In this document: positions 53,407 through 60,796 of the stretch, piece after piece
Layout: the number at the start of each line of letters is the position of its first letter
Numbering within the stretch: the stretch's first letter is position 1
NCBI GenBank assembly: GCA_002436025.1
Contig: DIXM01000013.1
Span: 62,001 to 126,000, forward strand
Reading direction: 5' to 3'
DNA length: 64,000 nucleotides
Source of the DNA: a candidate division Hyd24-12 bacterium UBA6080
GTDB lineage: Bacteria; Fermentibacterota; Fermentibacteria; Fermentibacterales; JCC-6
The notes under the pieces: generated by a model
Seen by the model: the letters and a program-made list of their open reading frames with translations, nothing else
Told to the model about the DNA's origin: nothing
Databases searched by the model: none
Program-made: the position numbers and the translations under genes

Positions 53407-54636
53407 ATGCAGGTAAAGAACTACGATGCTAATCTTCACCTCGAGTCCTGCACGCGTATCTGGCGGGAGGTGTCATGGCTTCCAGACTGGGCTGCCGGTG
53501 TTGCTGCCATGGAAAGGTATTTCAGTGACAACCCGTGCCTGGTCGTGGAGATCGATGGCGTGGCAGAAGGCATGTCGGTGGCGGTGCCTGGTACTATCCG
53601 CCATCTCGGGAGCGGAATTCCCTTTCTTGCGGTTACCAGCGTCACGGTTGGTAATGCAGGAAGGAAACGCGGCCTTGGTACGCTTGTCACAGGGGAAGCA
53701 ACCGCACGGGGAGCCTCGGAGGGGTGTCTGGTGGCAGGCCTGGGGATATTCGAACAGGGCTACTACAACCGGCTTGGGTACGGCAACGGCCCGTACAACA
53801 GGATCGTCACGTTCTGCCCCTCTGACCTCCCCCGTGATCTTCCGTACCCTGACCGGGTGTGCAGACTGGGATCCGAGAACCTCGACGAGGTGTTCAGCAA
53901 CATCTGCGACCGAATGCCCTGTCATGGCCAGGCCGCGCTCGGTAAAAGCTTCTACGACGCGGAGCTTCAGTGGGAGAGCAAGTTCATCGGCCTGGGTTGT
54001 CGAAACGCTGAAGGGCTTCTGACGCACCACTTGTGGTACAGCCCCTCCGGGGAAAGGGGTCCGCACAGGGTTGCCTGGCTGTGCTACCGGAACGGCCCGG
54101 AGCTTCTGGAACTCCTTGGCCTGATACGCAGTCTCGGTGATCAGGTCGACCTGATGATGATGGAGGAACCACCGCACATTCAGTTCCAGGATCTCATGAG
54201 AACTCCCATGCGGAGCATGAGAATGCTGGCTGGTGAGGGAAAAAGGGTCGGGATAAGGTCAGTTTCCTACACCCAGGCACGGATACTCGATCTTCCCGGT
54301 GTTCTGGGAAAAACATCTTTGTCCTGCGATGAGGTCGCGTTCAACCTCTCGATCCATGACCCCGTCTCCGCTCTGATCTCCGGCAGCTACGGCTGGAAGG
54401 GATGCGCGGGCGACTACACGGTGGTTCTCGGACCGGAATGCGCAGCAGAGCCGGGACACACCAGGGGTCTCGAGACGATGGAGGCGGGCATCGGGGCTTT
54501 CACGAGGCTGTGGCTTGGTGTCAGACAACCTTCAGTACTTGCGCTCACCGATGAAGTTAAGGCCCCCGGCGCGCTTCTTCAACGGCTGGACAACGTCCTG
54601 CGCCTGCCGGAGCCACGCTTCAACTGCGATTTCTGA
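53407..54636 (+). CDS. Eis-like acetyltransferase (GNAT plus SCP2-like domain)
   Basis: 409 residues from ATG 53407, preceded by a perfect AAGGAGG (53394-53400) with six-base spacing; TATAAT at 53379-53384 is a likely -10. The N-terminal GNAT part contains VTSVTVGNAGRKRGLGTLVTGEAT, an acetyl-CoA loop of the Eis type, and LGIFEQGYYNRLGYG. A second, degenerate GNAT domain and a C-terminal SCP2-like domain (about 280-409; FNLSIHDPVSALISGSYGW, LGVRQPSVLALTDEVKAPG) follow. Eis enzymes acetylate amines or aminoglycosides at several positions; activity here is inferred. Converges on the rfbC-like gene one base away. Confidence 0.82.
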   Translation: MQVKNYDANLHLESCTRIWREVSWLPDWAAGVAAMERYFSDNPCLVVEIDGVAEGMSVAVPGTIRHLGSGIPFLAVTSVTVGNAGRKRGLGTLVTGEATARGASEGCLVAGLGIFEQGYYNRLGYGNGPYNRIVTFCPSDLPRDLPYPDRVCRLGSENLDEVFSNICDRMPCHGQAALGKSFYDAELQWESKFIGLGCRNAEGLLTHHLWYSPSGERGPHRVAWLCYRNGPELLELLGLIRSLGDQVDLMMMEEPPHIQFQDLMRTPMRSMRMLAGEGKRVGIRSVSYTQARILDLPGVLGKTSLSCDEVAFNLSIHDPVSALISGSYGWKGCAGDYTVVLGPECAAEPGHTRGLETMEAGIGAFTRLWLGVRQPSVLALTDEVKAPGALLQRLDNVLRLPEPRFNCDF

Positions 54637-54637
54637 G

Positions 54638-55186
54638 TTAAAGCCCGGGAAAGAGGTCCTTCACTCCGGGGTTCTTCATGTCCCTTTCGGAGAGAACGGG
54701 CTGCCCTGTCCCCCAGTTGACAGCAAGTGTCGGGTCATCCCAGGCAACGCCCTGCTCGTCCGTTCCGTCGTAGAACCTGTTTACCGCGTACAGAAGCTTT
54801 GCGTCGGTAAGTGCCAGGAAACCATGGGCAACCATGGGGGGAACGAAAAGGCATACGGGTTCGTCCGCAGAAAGATCGAGCAAAGCGGTCCTGAGAAACG
54901 CTGGCGAATCGGGTCTGAGGTCAGCCACCACAGCCCTTATGGAGCCCGAAACGGGAACCCACCAGTCGGATTGGACCCGGTGGAAGTGAAGCCCCCTGAG
55001 GCCGCCTGCCCCGGTCAGGCTGAGGTTCAGCTGAATGTCGCCCGTGAACTGCTCCGGCGCCCACTCGGATCGGAAGACCTCCATGAACCATCCCCTGCCG
55101 TCAGGCCACGCCGGAAGCCTCACAAGCTCGACTCCGGGTATTCCGCCAACCGTTTCCCTGCTGACCGGATCCATCCAAACCCCCAT
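54638..55186 (-). CDS. rfbC: dTDP-4-dehydrorhamnose 3,5-epimerase-like protein
   Basis: 182 residues; ATG 55186 and ATG 55174 are both possible. Cupin-type epimerase motifs: VELVRLPAWPDGRGWFMEVFRSE, GGLRGLHFHRVQ with the catalytic histidine, SIRAVVADLRPDSPAF, and LFVPPMVAHGFLAL followed by LLYAVNRFYD with the catalytic tyrosine. Normally it inverts C3 and C5 of dTDP-4-keto-6-deoxyglucose during rhamnose synthesis; rfbA, rfbB and rfbD are not nearby, so substrate assignment is less certain. Confidence 0.85.
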   Translation of the reverse strand: MGVWMDPVSRETVGGIPGVELVRLPAWPDGRGWFMEVFRSEWAPEQFTGDIQLNLSLTGAGGLRGLHFHRVQSDWWVPVSGSIRAVVADLRPDSPAFLRTALLDLSADEPVCLFVPPMVAHGFLALTDAKLLYAVNRFYDGTDEQGVAWDDPTLAVNWGTGQPVLSERDMKNPGVKDLFPGL

Positions 55187-55235
55187 ATTCAGATTCAGTT
55201 TCAGTCAAGGTTCAAGCTTCACGAAGGGAGCCGTT

Positions 55236-55853
55236 TTGAAAAGGAGCGAAGTCTTCGGAATAATACTAGGTAAGCTTCCCGAAATGTATCCCGACGCCAG
55301 GTGCATGCTTGACTTCCAGGACCCCGGGCAGCTTCTGGTGGCAACGGTTCTGGCCGCACAGACCACCGACGAAGCGGTGAACAAAGTGATGCCGGTATTA
55401 TGGCGGGCATTCCCCTCGCTTCAGGAACTCGCCCTGGCCGAGCAGGCCGAAGTCGAGCTTATCGTACATCCTCTCGGCTTCTTCAGGAACAAGGCCAGGT
55501 CGATCATCGGGGCTGCAAGGCACCTGACCGGTCTCAAGCACTTCCCTTCCACCATGGAGGAGCTATTGAAAGTTCCCGGCGTGGGAAGGAAAACCGCGAA
55601 CGTGGTTCTCGGCGAATGCTTCAACACACCGGCCATAATCGTTGACACCCACGTGAAGCGCCTCTCCGGCAGGCTCGACCTGACCGACGAAACCGACCCC
55701 GACAGGATCGAGCTCGATCTCAAACGGCACGTCCCCGACAACCTCCAGACCTCCTTCAGCCACCAGCTCGGTTCCCACGGCCGCGCCCTCTGCAAGGCCC
55801 GCTCCCCCCTCTGCCCTCTCTGCCCCTTCCTCTTCTGCAGGGGACGGACTTAG
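55236..55853 (+). CDS. nth: Endonuclease III, DNA glycosylase
   Basis: 205 residues from TTG 55236 with GGGAG five bases upstream; a longer in-frame start at 55035 lies in the divergent gene. Motifs: LVATVLAAQTTDEAVNK, helix-hairpin-helix VPGVGRKTANVV with the catalytic lysine, VDTHVKRLSGRL with the catalytic aspartate. The C-terminal iron-sulfur loop reads CKARSPLCPLCPFLFC: spacing C-x6-C-x2-C-x4-C, one residue shorter than the usual C-x6-C-x2-C-x5-C. The last residues and the stop lie within the left arm of an inverted repeat. It excises oxidised pyrimidines. Confidence 0.9.
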   Translation: MKRSEVFGIILGKLPEMYPDARCMLDFQDPGQLLVATVLAAQTTDEAVNKVMPVLWRAFPSLQELALAEQAEVELIVHPLGFFRNKARSIIGAARHLTGLKHFPSTMEELLKVPGVGRKTANVVLGECFNTPAIIVDTHVKRLSGRLDLTDETDPDRIELDLKRHVPDNLQTSFSHQLGSHGRALCKARSPLCPLCPFLFCRGRT

Positions 55854-56018
55854 ATAAATTAGTTTACTGAGGTAAACTACACTGCTGCAGTCTCTTGCTT
55901 GCATCCCCCCACAGAAGCACCTTTGTAATCTGTGCGGTACAATAAAGTGGGGGGCAACCATTACTGACTGCCCCCCTTTAGCTTACCTCAGTAAACTAAT
56001 TTATCTAAGTCCGTCCCC
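55840..56018. repeat. REPIN-like element with perfect 36-bp inverted arms
   Basis: Left arm 55840-55875 (GGGGACGGACTTAGATAAAT..., key motif GGGGACGGACTTAG) and right arm 55983-56018 (its exact reverse complement) enclose 107 bases. Each arm contains a small hairpin (AGTTTAC / GTAAACT around TGAG on the left). The GGGGACGGACTT motif resembles ends mobilised by REP-associated tyrosine transposases. The left arm includes the last 5 codons and stop of nth, the right arm touches the stop of the next gene. No transposase is encoded inside. Confidence 0.8.
55949..55976. terminator. Terminator-like hairpin inside the repeat element
   Basis: Stem GGGGGGCA / TGCCCCCC with a 12-base loop (55949-55956 with 55969-55976), followed by TTTA on the plus strand and AAAGT upstream. 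It may terminate both the nth and the converging 56018-56641 transcripts. Confidence 0.6.
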
Positions 56019-56641
56019 TAATCGATGTCGCTGAGGTTGACGTTCCAGCGGTAGCCGTCGTTGCCTATGTAGACCTGCCAGAGAGTGTAGGTGTCGCCGT
56101 CGACGTCTACGCATTTGATGTCGTAGTAGTTCTCACCGGGGACGTTGAAGTAGAACGAGTCTCCCGGGCTGAGGATCTCGCTGCCGAGCCTGTCGTCGCC
56201 CCATGGGCTGTCGCTGGGGTCGCAGTAGACGTAGTAGATGTCGTAGCTGCCAAGGTCGTTGTAGATTGTCACACGGGCATTGCCGCTGTTCGAGGGAATT
56301 GAGCCCGTGCCGCTCCAGTCCCTCTCGCCAAGGTCGCTGAGAGTGACGTTCCAGTTCACGGTGCCGTTGATGGGGACGTTCCAGACGATGTACTCGTCGC
56401 CGTCTTCGTCGATAAGCTTCACATCGTAGGTGCCGTTGGTGACGGTGAAGGTCTTGCTGGTACCCGTGCTGATGGTCTCGCTGGAGCCGAGCCAGTCGTT
56501 ACCCCAGCTGTCGCTGGAGGTTTCGGAGATGTACACGTAATAGATCGAATAGCCACCTGTTGAGTTGGTAATCTGAAGACGGCCCGCAAATGCCGGGACA
56601 AGCATTCCAAGAGCCAGGAGAATTATGACAACGCTTTTCAA
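56018..56641 (-). CDS. Secreted protein with two copies of the NGT/W domain
   Basis: 207 residues. The signal (KSVVIILLALGMLVPAFA) is followed by two copies of a domain of about 90 residues: copy 1 ITNSTGGYSIYYVYISETSSDSWGNDWLGS ... GTYDVKLIDEDGDEYIVWNVPINGTVNW and copy 2 IYNDLGSYDIYYVYCDPSDSPWGDDRLGS ... NYYDIKCVDVDGDTYTLWQVYIG. The conserved WGxDxLGS, YD(V/I)K and DxDGDxY motifs recur; the last may bind calcium. A single related domain is found at 37827-38141. No function is known. The stop codon lies at the edge of the inverted repeat. Confidence 0.75.
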   Translation of the reverse strand: MKSVVIILLALGMLVPAFAGRLQITNSTGGYSIYYVYISETSSDSWGNDWLGSSETISTGTSKTFTVTNGTYDVKLIDEDGDEYIVWNVPINGTVNWNVTLSDLGERDWSGTGSIPSNSGNARVTIYNDLGSYDIYYVYCDPSDSPWGDDRLGSEILSPGDSFYFNVPGENYYDIKCVDVDGDTYTLWQVYIGNDGYRWNVNLSDID

Positions 56642-56822
56642 GGCTTTCCTCCCTTTTTCAGTTTTTCCTCCGCCCGGAGGGACAGTGCAACATGAGAAGA
56701 TACCGTCCCCGTGTCAACACACGGAGCACCGGTATTACACCGCTCCTGAGTGCTGCATTCCATTCCCGGAAACACTGAGCTATATTTCACTTGGTACTGC
56801 GTTTCTATCCGAGGAGTCTGCC

Positions 56823-57878
56823 ATGAACTTCAAATCCCAGGTCCGGATGGGCATAGGGGCCATCAAGGGACGTTTCGGTCACAGGATACCGCTTAACGTC
56901 ATGATCTCGGTAACCGACAACTGCCCGAGCCGCTGCAGTTACTGCAGCATCCCGTCGCGCTGCCGCCCCGATCTTTCCACGGCGGAGTGGAAAAAGCTGC
57001 TTGAGGAGATGCGCGCCGCGGGAACGATGAGGATCGGCGTCTGGGGAGGCGAACCCATGACCCGGAGGGACATAGTCGAGCTGTGTTCATACGCCAGGGA
57101 ACTTGGCATGTACGTGAGCATCGACTCCAACGGCTATCTGATCCCATCAAGGCCTGAGATACTGGACGCGGTCGACCATGTGGTGATATCGCTGGACGGC
57201 CCCCCGCACGCCCACGACGCCAACAGGGAACTTGGAAGCTGGCTGCGCACCATGGAGGCAATAAAGCTCTGCTCGGGCAGGGTGCGCCTCTGGACCATCA
57301 CCGTTCTCACCGCAAACAACATAAGCGAGCTGGACTGGATAATGGACACCGCCAGGGAGTACGGCTTCATGACCACTTTTCAGACCCTTCATCACAACGA
57401 CTCCCTGGGGGGCGACACCTCGGCAATGAGACCATCCAACGATGAGTACCGGCAGGCTTTCGCGCGGCTCCTCGAGCTGAAAGGGAAAGGGGCGCCGATC
57501 GCCCTCAGCGAAGGCTTTTTAAAGAAGATCGCACAGTGGCCCGATTTCACCAGGACAAGGCTTCCGGAAAAGTTCTACGGACCGCGATGCAGCGCGGGCA
57601 GGATGTTCTGCAACATTGACGTTGACGGAAGGGTCTATCCGTGCTCGCTTCTTATCGGAGAGTACCCGGGCGCCCTCAACGCCCTGGAAGTTGGATTCGA
57701 AAAGGCGTTCCACGCTGCTTCCGAACTGCCGTGCCAGGCATGCACGGCAAGCTGTTACCCTGAGTACAACTACCTTTACGGTCTCTATCCGTCGGTTGCA
57801 CTTGACTGGCACAGGAGTGTAAAGACAACCGACAGGATGATGCGCAACGCCATGGAAAAAAAGGCCCCCGAGGAGTGA
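56823..57878 (+). CDS. Radical SAM protein with a SPASM-like C-terminal cysteine cluster
   Basis: 351 residues from ATG 56823 (GAGGAG upstream). The radical SAM cysteines are Cys34, Cys38 and Cys41 in CPSRCSYC. The region GVWGGEPMTRRDIVELC resembles the GGEP motif, and LVISLDGPPHAHD the SAM-binding strand. C-terminal cysteines (PRCSAGRMFCNIDVDGRVYPCS, then LPCQACTASC) indicate auxiliary iron-sulfur clusters of the SPASM/twitch type. Substrate unknown; no peptide precursor or partner is adjacent, so a lipid or cofactor role is as likely as peptide maturation. Confidence 0.82.
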   Translation: MNFKSQVRMGIGAIKGRFGHRIPLNVMISVTDNCPSRCSYCSIPSRCRPDLSTAEWKKLLEEMRAAGTMRIGVWGGEPMTRRDIVELCSYARELGMYVSIDSNGYLIPSRPEILDAVDHVVISLDGPPHAHDANRELGSWLRTMEAIKLCSGRVRLWTITVLTANNISELDWIMDTAREYGFMTTFQTLHHNDSLGGDTSAMRPSNDEYRQAFARLLELKGKGAPIALSEGFLKKIAQWPDFTRTRLPEKFYGPRCSAGRMFCNIDVDGRVYPCSLLIGEYPGALNALEVGFEKAFHAASELPCQACTASCYPEYNYLYGLYPSVALDWHRSVKTTDRMMRNAMEKKAPEE

Positions 57879-57891
57879 TCTCCCCGGGGGC
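57864..57891. terminator. Bidirectional hairpin between the radical SAM and TonB-like genes
   Basis: Stem GCCCCCG (57864-57870) with CGGGGGC (57885-57891), plus inner GGAG/CTCC and a TGAT loop, spanning the radical SAM stop codon. No clean T-run is present, so efficiency is uncertain. Confidence 0.5.
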
Positions 57892-57897
57892 AGGCCG

Positions 57898-58551
57898 TTA
57901 CTGAAGCTGGAACCGGTACTGAAGGGTTGTCCAGACCGCCGCCGGAACGGTGTTGTTCCGGGCCGGAGTCCAGCGGGTGTTCCACGCGGCATTCATCGCG
58001 GCTTCATCAAGTGACGAAACCCCGCTCGAGGCGTAGAGCTGCACCTGCTCGACGTTTCCACCTGCACTTACGAACACCCAGAGCGTTACGGTGCCCTCGA
58101 TCCCGGCCATCCGGGCCATCTCGGGATATGTGGGCGCCGGCATGAACGTGCAGACCGGGAAAACCTCGGCAGGCATGAACCTTGGAGGGCCCGCCTCGGA
58201 GCCGTCAGGCAGATGGTCCGGATTCGTCTCGATAGTCCCCACTGTCGAGAGACCCAATGTGTCGGAGTTCAGGTTGATGGTAACATCCGGGGAGATGTCC
58301 CTTATCACTTCCTCGATCTGGTTGTCCAGTGCCTGCTGCTGATCCTCCACCCGCTCCTGCTGATCCTCCACAGTGGTGTCGAACGGAAGAAATGCATCAA
58401 CAGCCTCCAGCGCCTCGTCGGTGGTCCTTACGGAAAGCCTCCCGAGCTCCGATGCCGGCACGAACTGGAAGAATGCGTTGATGACGACCAACCCTGCCAT
58501 AAGGCCGATATCGTAACCGGGTGAGTAACTCCTGCGTTTCGTGTAACTCAT
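57898..58551 (-). CDS. TonB-like protein, energy-transducing C-terminal domain
   Basis: 217 residues. One membrane anchor near residues 13-30 (GYDIGLMAGLVVINAFFQFV), a periplasmic linker with a repeated DQQERVEDQQQALDNQ coiled segment, and a C-terminal TonB domain (PAPTYPEMARMAGIEGTVTLWVFVSAGGNVEQVQL ... SLDEAAMNAAWNTRWTPA). It couples inner-membrane energy to outer-membrane receptors or acts in similar cell-envelope roles. No ExbB/ExbD genes are in the window. Gene is in a minus-strand group with the MazG-like and M1 peptidase genes. Confidence 0.8.
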   Translation of the reverse strand: MSYTKRRSYSPGYDIGLMAGLVVINAFFQFVPASELGRLSVRTTDEALEAVDAFLPFDTTVEDQQERVEDQQQALDNQIEEVIRDISPDVTINLNSDTLGLSTVGTIETNPDHLPDGSEAGPPRFMPAEVFPVCTFMPAPTYPEMARMAGIEGTVTLWVFVSAGGNVEQVQLYASSGVSSLDEAAMNAAWNTRWTPARNNTVPAAVWTTLQYRFQLQ

Positions 58552-58599
58552 TTCCGCACCTCCTCTCTCTCTGCATGAGGTACGAACGAAAAACCCGTT

Positions 58600-58920
58600 C
58601 TATTCCACGCCGGAACCCTTGCCCGAGGGGTACTTCCTGCCGTTCTTGCCGATCTTGTCGACCACGGCACTCTCCGGGTCGATGCCGAGAACATCGAAGA
58701 GCCTCAGGGCGTAGATCGTTATGTCGGCCAGTTCCTCACCCGCGTGAACTTTCTGCTGAGCAGTGAGGTTCATGCATTCCCCCGGCGTCATCCACTGGAA
58801 GATCTCCATCAGTTCCGCCGCTTCAACCGCAAGGGCCATGGAAAGGTTCTTGGGTGTGTGGTACTGCTCCCATCCCCTTTCTTCGGCGAAGCTCCTTATG
58901 CTTTTATTCAGTTCCTTCAT
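58600..58920 (-). CDS. MazG-like nucleotide pyrophosphohydrolase
   Basis: 106 residues from ATG 58920, two bases past the M1 peptidase stop. MazG-fold motifs: ERGWEQYHTPKNLSMALAVEAAELMEIFQWM (EEAAEL-like acidic helix) and GEELADITIYALRLFDVL (the second E-x-x-D motif). Length fits the single-domain dCTP/NTP pyrophosphatase group (RS21-C6-like). It likely removes non-canonical or excess nucleotides. An in-frame start upstream at 59037 is inside the peptidase gene. Confidence 0.85.
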   Translation of the reverse strand: MKELNKSIRSFAEERGWEQYHTPKNLSMALAVEAAELMEIFQWMTPGECMNLTAQQKVHAGEELADITIYALRLFDVLGIDPESAVVDKIGKNGRKYPSGKGSGVE

Positions 58921-58921
58921 G

Positions 58922-60796
58922 TCAGTCCAGAAGGAGCAGTCTGGAAACCTGCCGCAGGTTTCCCTCTGCCCTTGCTTCAAGGAAGTACGTGCCTGAGGGC
59001 AGCGCACCAATGGTGAACGCCCGGTTCCCCGGGGCAAGGACCTGAGAATGTACGAGCCTTCCGCTCATGTCGTAGAGCGCCACGTTGAGAGGAAGGCTCT
59101 CGGTGCCCTGCCAGTCGATGGAGGCTGTTCCGGCTGAGGGGTTGGGGTACACCCAGAGGGTGGATGTGCCGCCCGGTGGCGGAGACGGTCGTTCATCGAC
59201 ACCCAGAACCATGTTGCAGAGGATCTTCACCGAAGGGTCAAAGGTGGCTGACGTTGGATCGAACGAGGTCTGGAAGATCGCGGTCTGGTCCTGCGTGTCG
59301 TTCCACATGGTAACCAGGGTATCCTGGCCCCCGCCTTCCACAAGGAACTCGAGGGGCATCTCGAAGAAGGTCCCGAATTCCTGGGACTGATGCACCGTAA
59401 CCTGCACCTGCCCCGAAGCGAACTGGTAACTGATGTCGTAAACGGGATATCCGTAACCGTTGACCCACTCGTCGAAGAACCAGGTCAGATCGCCGTAGTG
59501 GTTCTCAAGATGCTCCCTGAGGTCTTCGCTTGTGGCAAGCCCGAACTGGAACTCGTCGAAGTATTCGTTCAGGGCCTGGAAGAAGGGGGCGTCTCCCATC
59601 AGGCACCTGAGCATGTGAAGAACCGCCGCACCCTTCTGGTATGTGGTGTAGCTCCAGTACTGCTGGGGGGTCGAGGGCGAAGCCAGAGGAAAGACCTCAC
59701 CGCTGTTCAGATACGGTATCATGATGTCCGACACCATGTAGTCAATGTATGTGCCCCAGCCGTACGTTTCCATCCAGAGGGGCTCGCCGAACGTGGCAAA
59801 ACCTTCGCTGAGCCAGACATCGGACCACTGCGCCTCGGTCACGCAGTTGCCCCACCACTGGTGGGTCATTTCATGCGCAAGAAGCCAGTCGTAGTTGGTT
59901 GTTCCGTTGATGGCGCTCGCAATGTGGAAAACCGCCGACTGGTGCTCCATGTCGCCTATCGGGGTCTGGACGTAGCTGAACTTGCAGTCCCACGGATACT
60001 GGCCGTACAGAGACTCGAGCCTTGCGATCATCAGATCTGCGTTCTGGAAGCTGCCTTCGGCATCCTCAACATCCCAGGAGTAGACGTAGTAGAAGAGCCT
60101 GGGGTCATCATCGTCGTGAAGTACCTCGTAATCGGCCACACTGATGGCCGCAAGATAGGTGGACATGGGAAGAGGCTGCACCCAGTGATAGGTGAGCGTT
60201 CCATTCCCATTCTGGGTAATGCCTGCAGAATCACCGTTTGCAACGGCATAGAGTGTGTCAGGAACCGTTATGCTGAAACTGAAACCGGCCTTGTCAGAGG
60301 GATGGTCGACGCAGGGGAACATGCATTTTCCCATGGAAGGGTCGTCCTGGTAGACTCCCACGCCCATCTGGTAGGTGACGTACTGGTGGAACCAGAAACC
60401 GCCCCAGGACTCGTGGAACGGGGTTCCCGAGTACGTGATGACGAGTTCCACCACATCGGAGGGACCCGCCGGGGGCGACAGCGCTACAAGGAGGGAATCC
60501 CCGATCTGCTCGAAGGCCATCGGCGCCCCCTCCATCGTCACGACGGAAACCTCGAGCTGCCTGAGGTCGAGAAGAACTTCGTCCAGTGTGCCTTCGGTGG
60601 GAACCAGGGTGACCGTTGCAACACCGGACAGGATGTCGTTTGTCCGGTCTATGTAAAGCTCAAGATCGTACTGGAGAACATCGAAAGGTCTCGCCGTATA
60701 CTCATTTTGGGTAAACTGAAATGGAGGGGAGAGAGGTCTTGTCCAGGCCGCGTGGTCCGGCATCGGCGCTGCAGCAAGAAGCAGGCAGAGACACAT
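58922..60796 (-). CDS. M1-family zinc metallopeptidase with a C-terminal sorting module
   Basis: 624 residues, ATG 60796 directly after the kinase stop with GGAGGAACAG upstream. A brief signal (CLCLLLAAAP) precedes the N-terminal beta domain (LQYDLELYIDRTNDILSG). The catalytic zinc site is HEMTHQWWGN (about 306) and the third ligand/glutamate in WLSEGFATF (about 329). The C-terminal end (LWVYPNPSAGTASIDWQGT ... LYDMSGRLVHS ... GTYFLEARA) is the tail module. Likely a secreted aminopeptidase-type enzyme; shorter than classical aminopeptidase N because the C-terminal helical domain is missing. Confidence 0.88.
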   Translation of the reverse strand: MCLCLLLAAAPMPDHAAWTRPLSPPFQFTQNEYTARPFDVLQYDLELYIDRTNDILSGVATVTLVPTEGTLDEVLLDLRQLEVSVVTMEGAPMAFEQIGDSLLVALSPPAGPSDVVELVITYSGTPFHESWGGFWFHQYVTYQMGVGVYQDDPSMGKCMFPCVDHPSDKAGFSFSITVPDTLYAVANGDSAGITQNGNGTLTYHWVQPLPMSTYLAAISVADYEVLHDDDDPRLFYYVYSWDVEDAEGSFQNADLMIARLESLYGQYPWDCKFSYVQTPIGDMEHQSAVFHIASAINGTTNYDWLLAHEMTHQWWGNCVTEAQWSDVWLSEGFATFGEPLWMETYGWGTYIDYMVSDIMIPYLNSGEVFPLASPSTPQQYWSYTTYQKGAAVLHMLRCLMGDAPFFQALNEYFDEFQFGLATSEDLREHLENHYGDLTWFFDEWVNGYGYPVYDISYQFASGQVQVTVHQSQEFGTFFEMPLEFLVEGGGQDTLVTMWNDTQDQTAIFQTSFDPTSATFDPSVKILCNMVLGVDERPSPPPGGTSTLWVYPNPSAGTASIDWQGTESLPLNVALYDMSGRLVHSQVLAPGNRAFTIGALPSGTYFLEARAEGNLRQVSRLLLLD

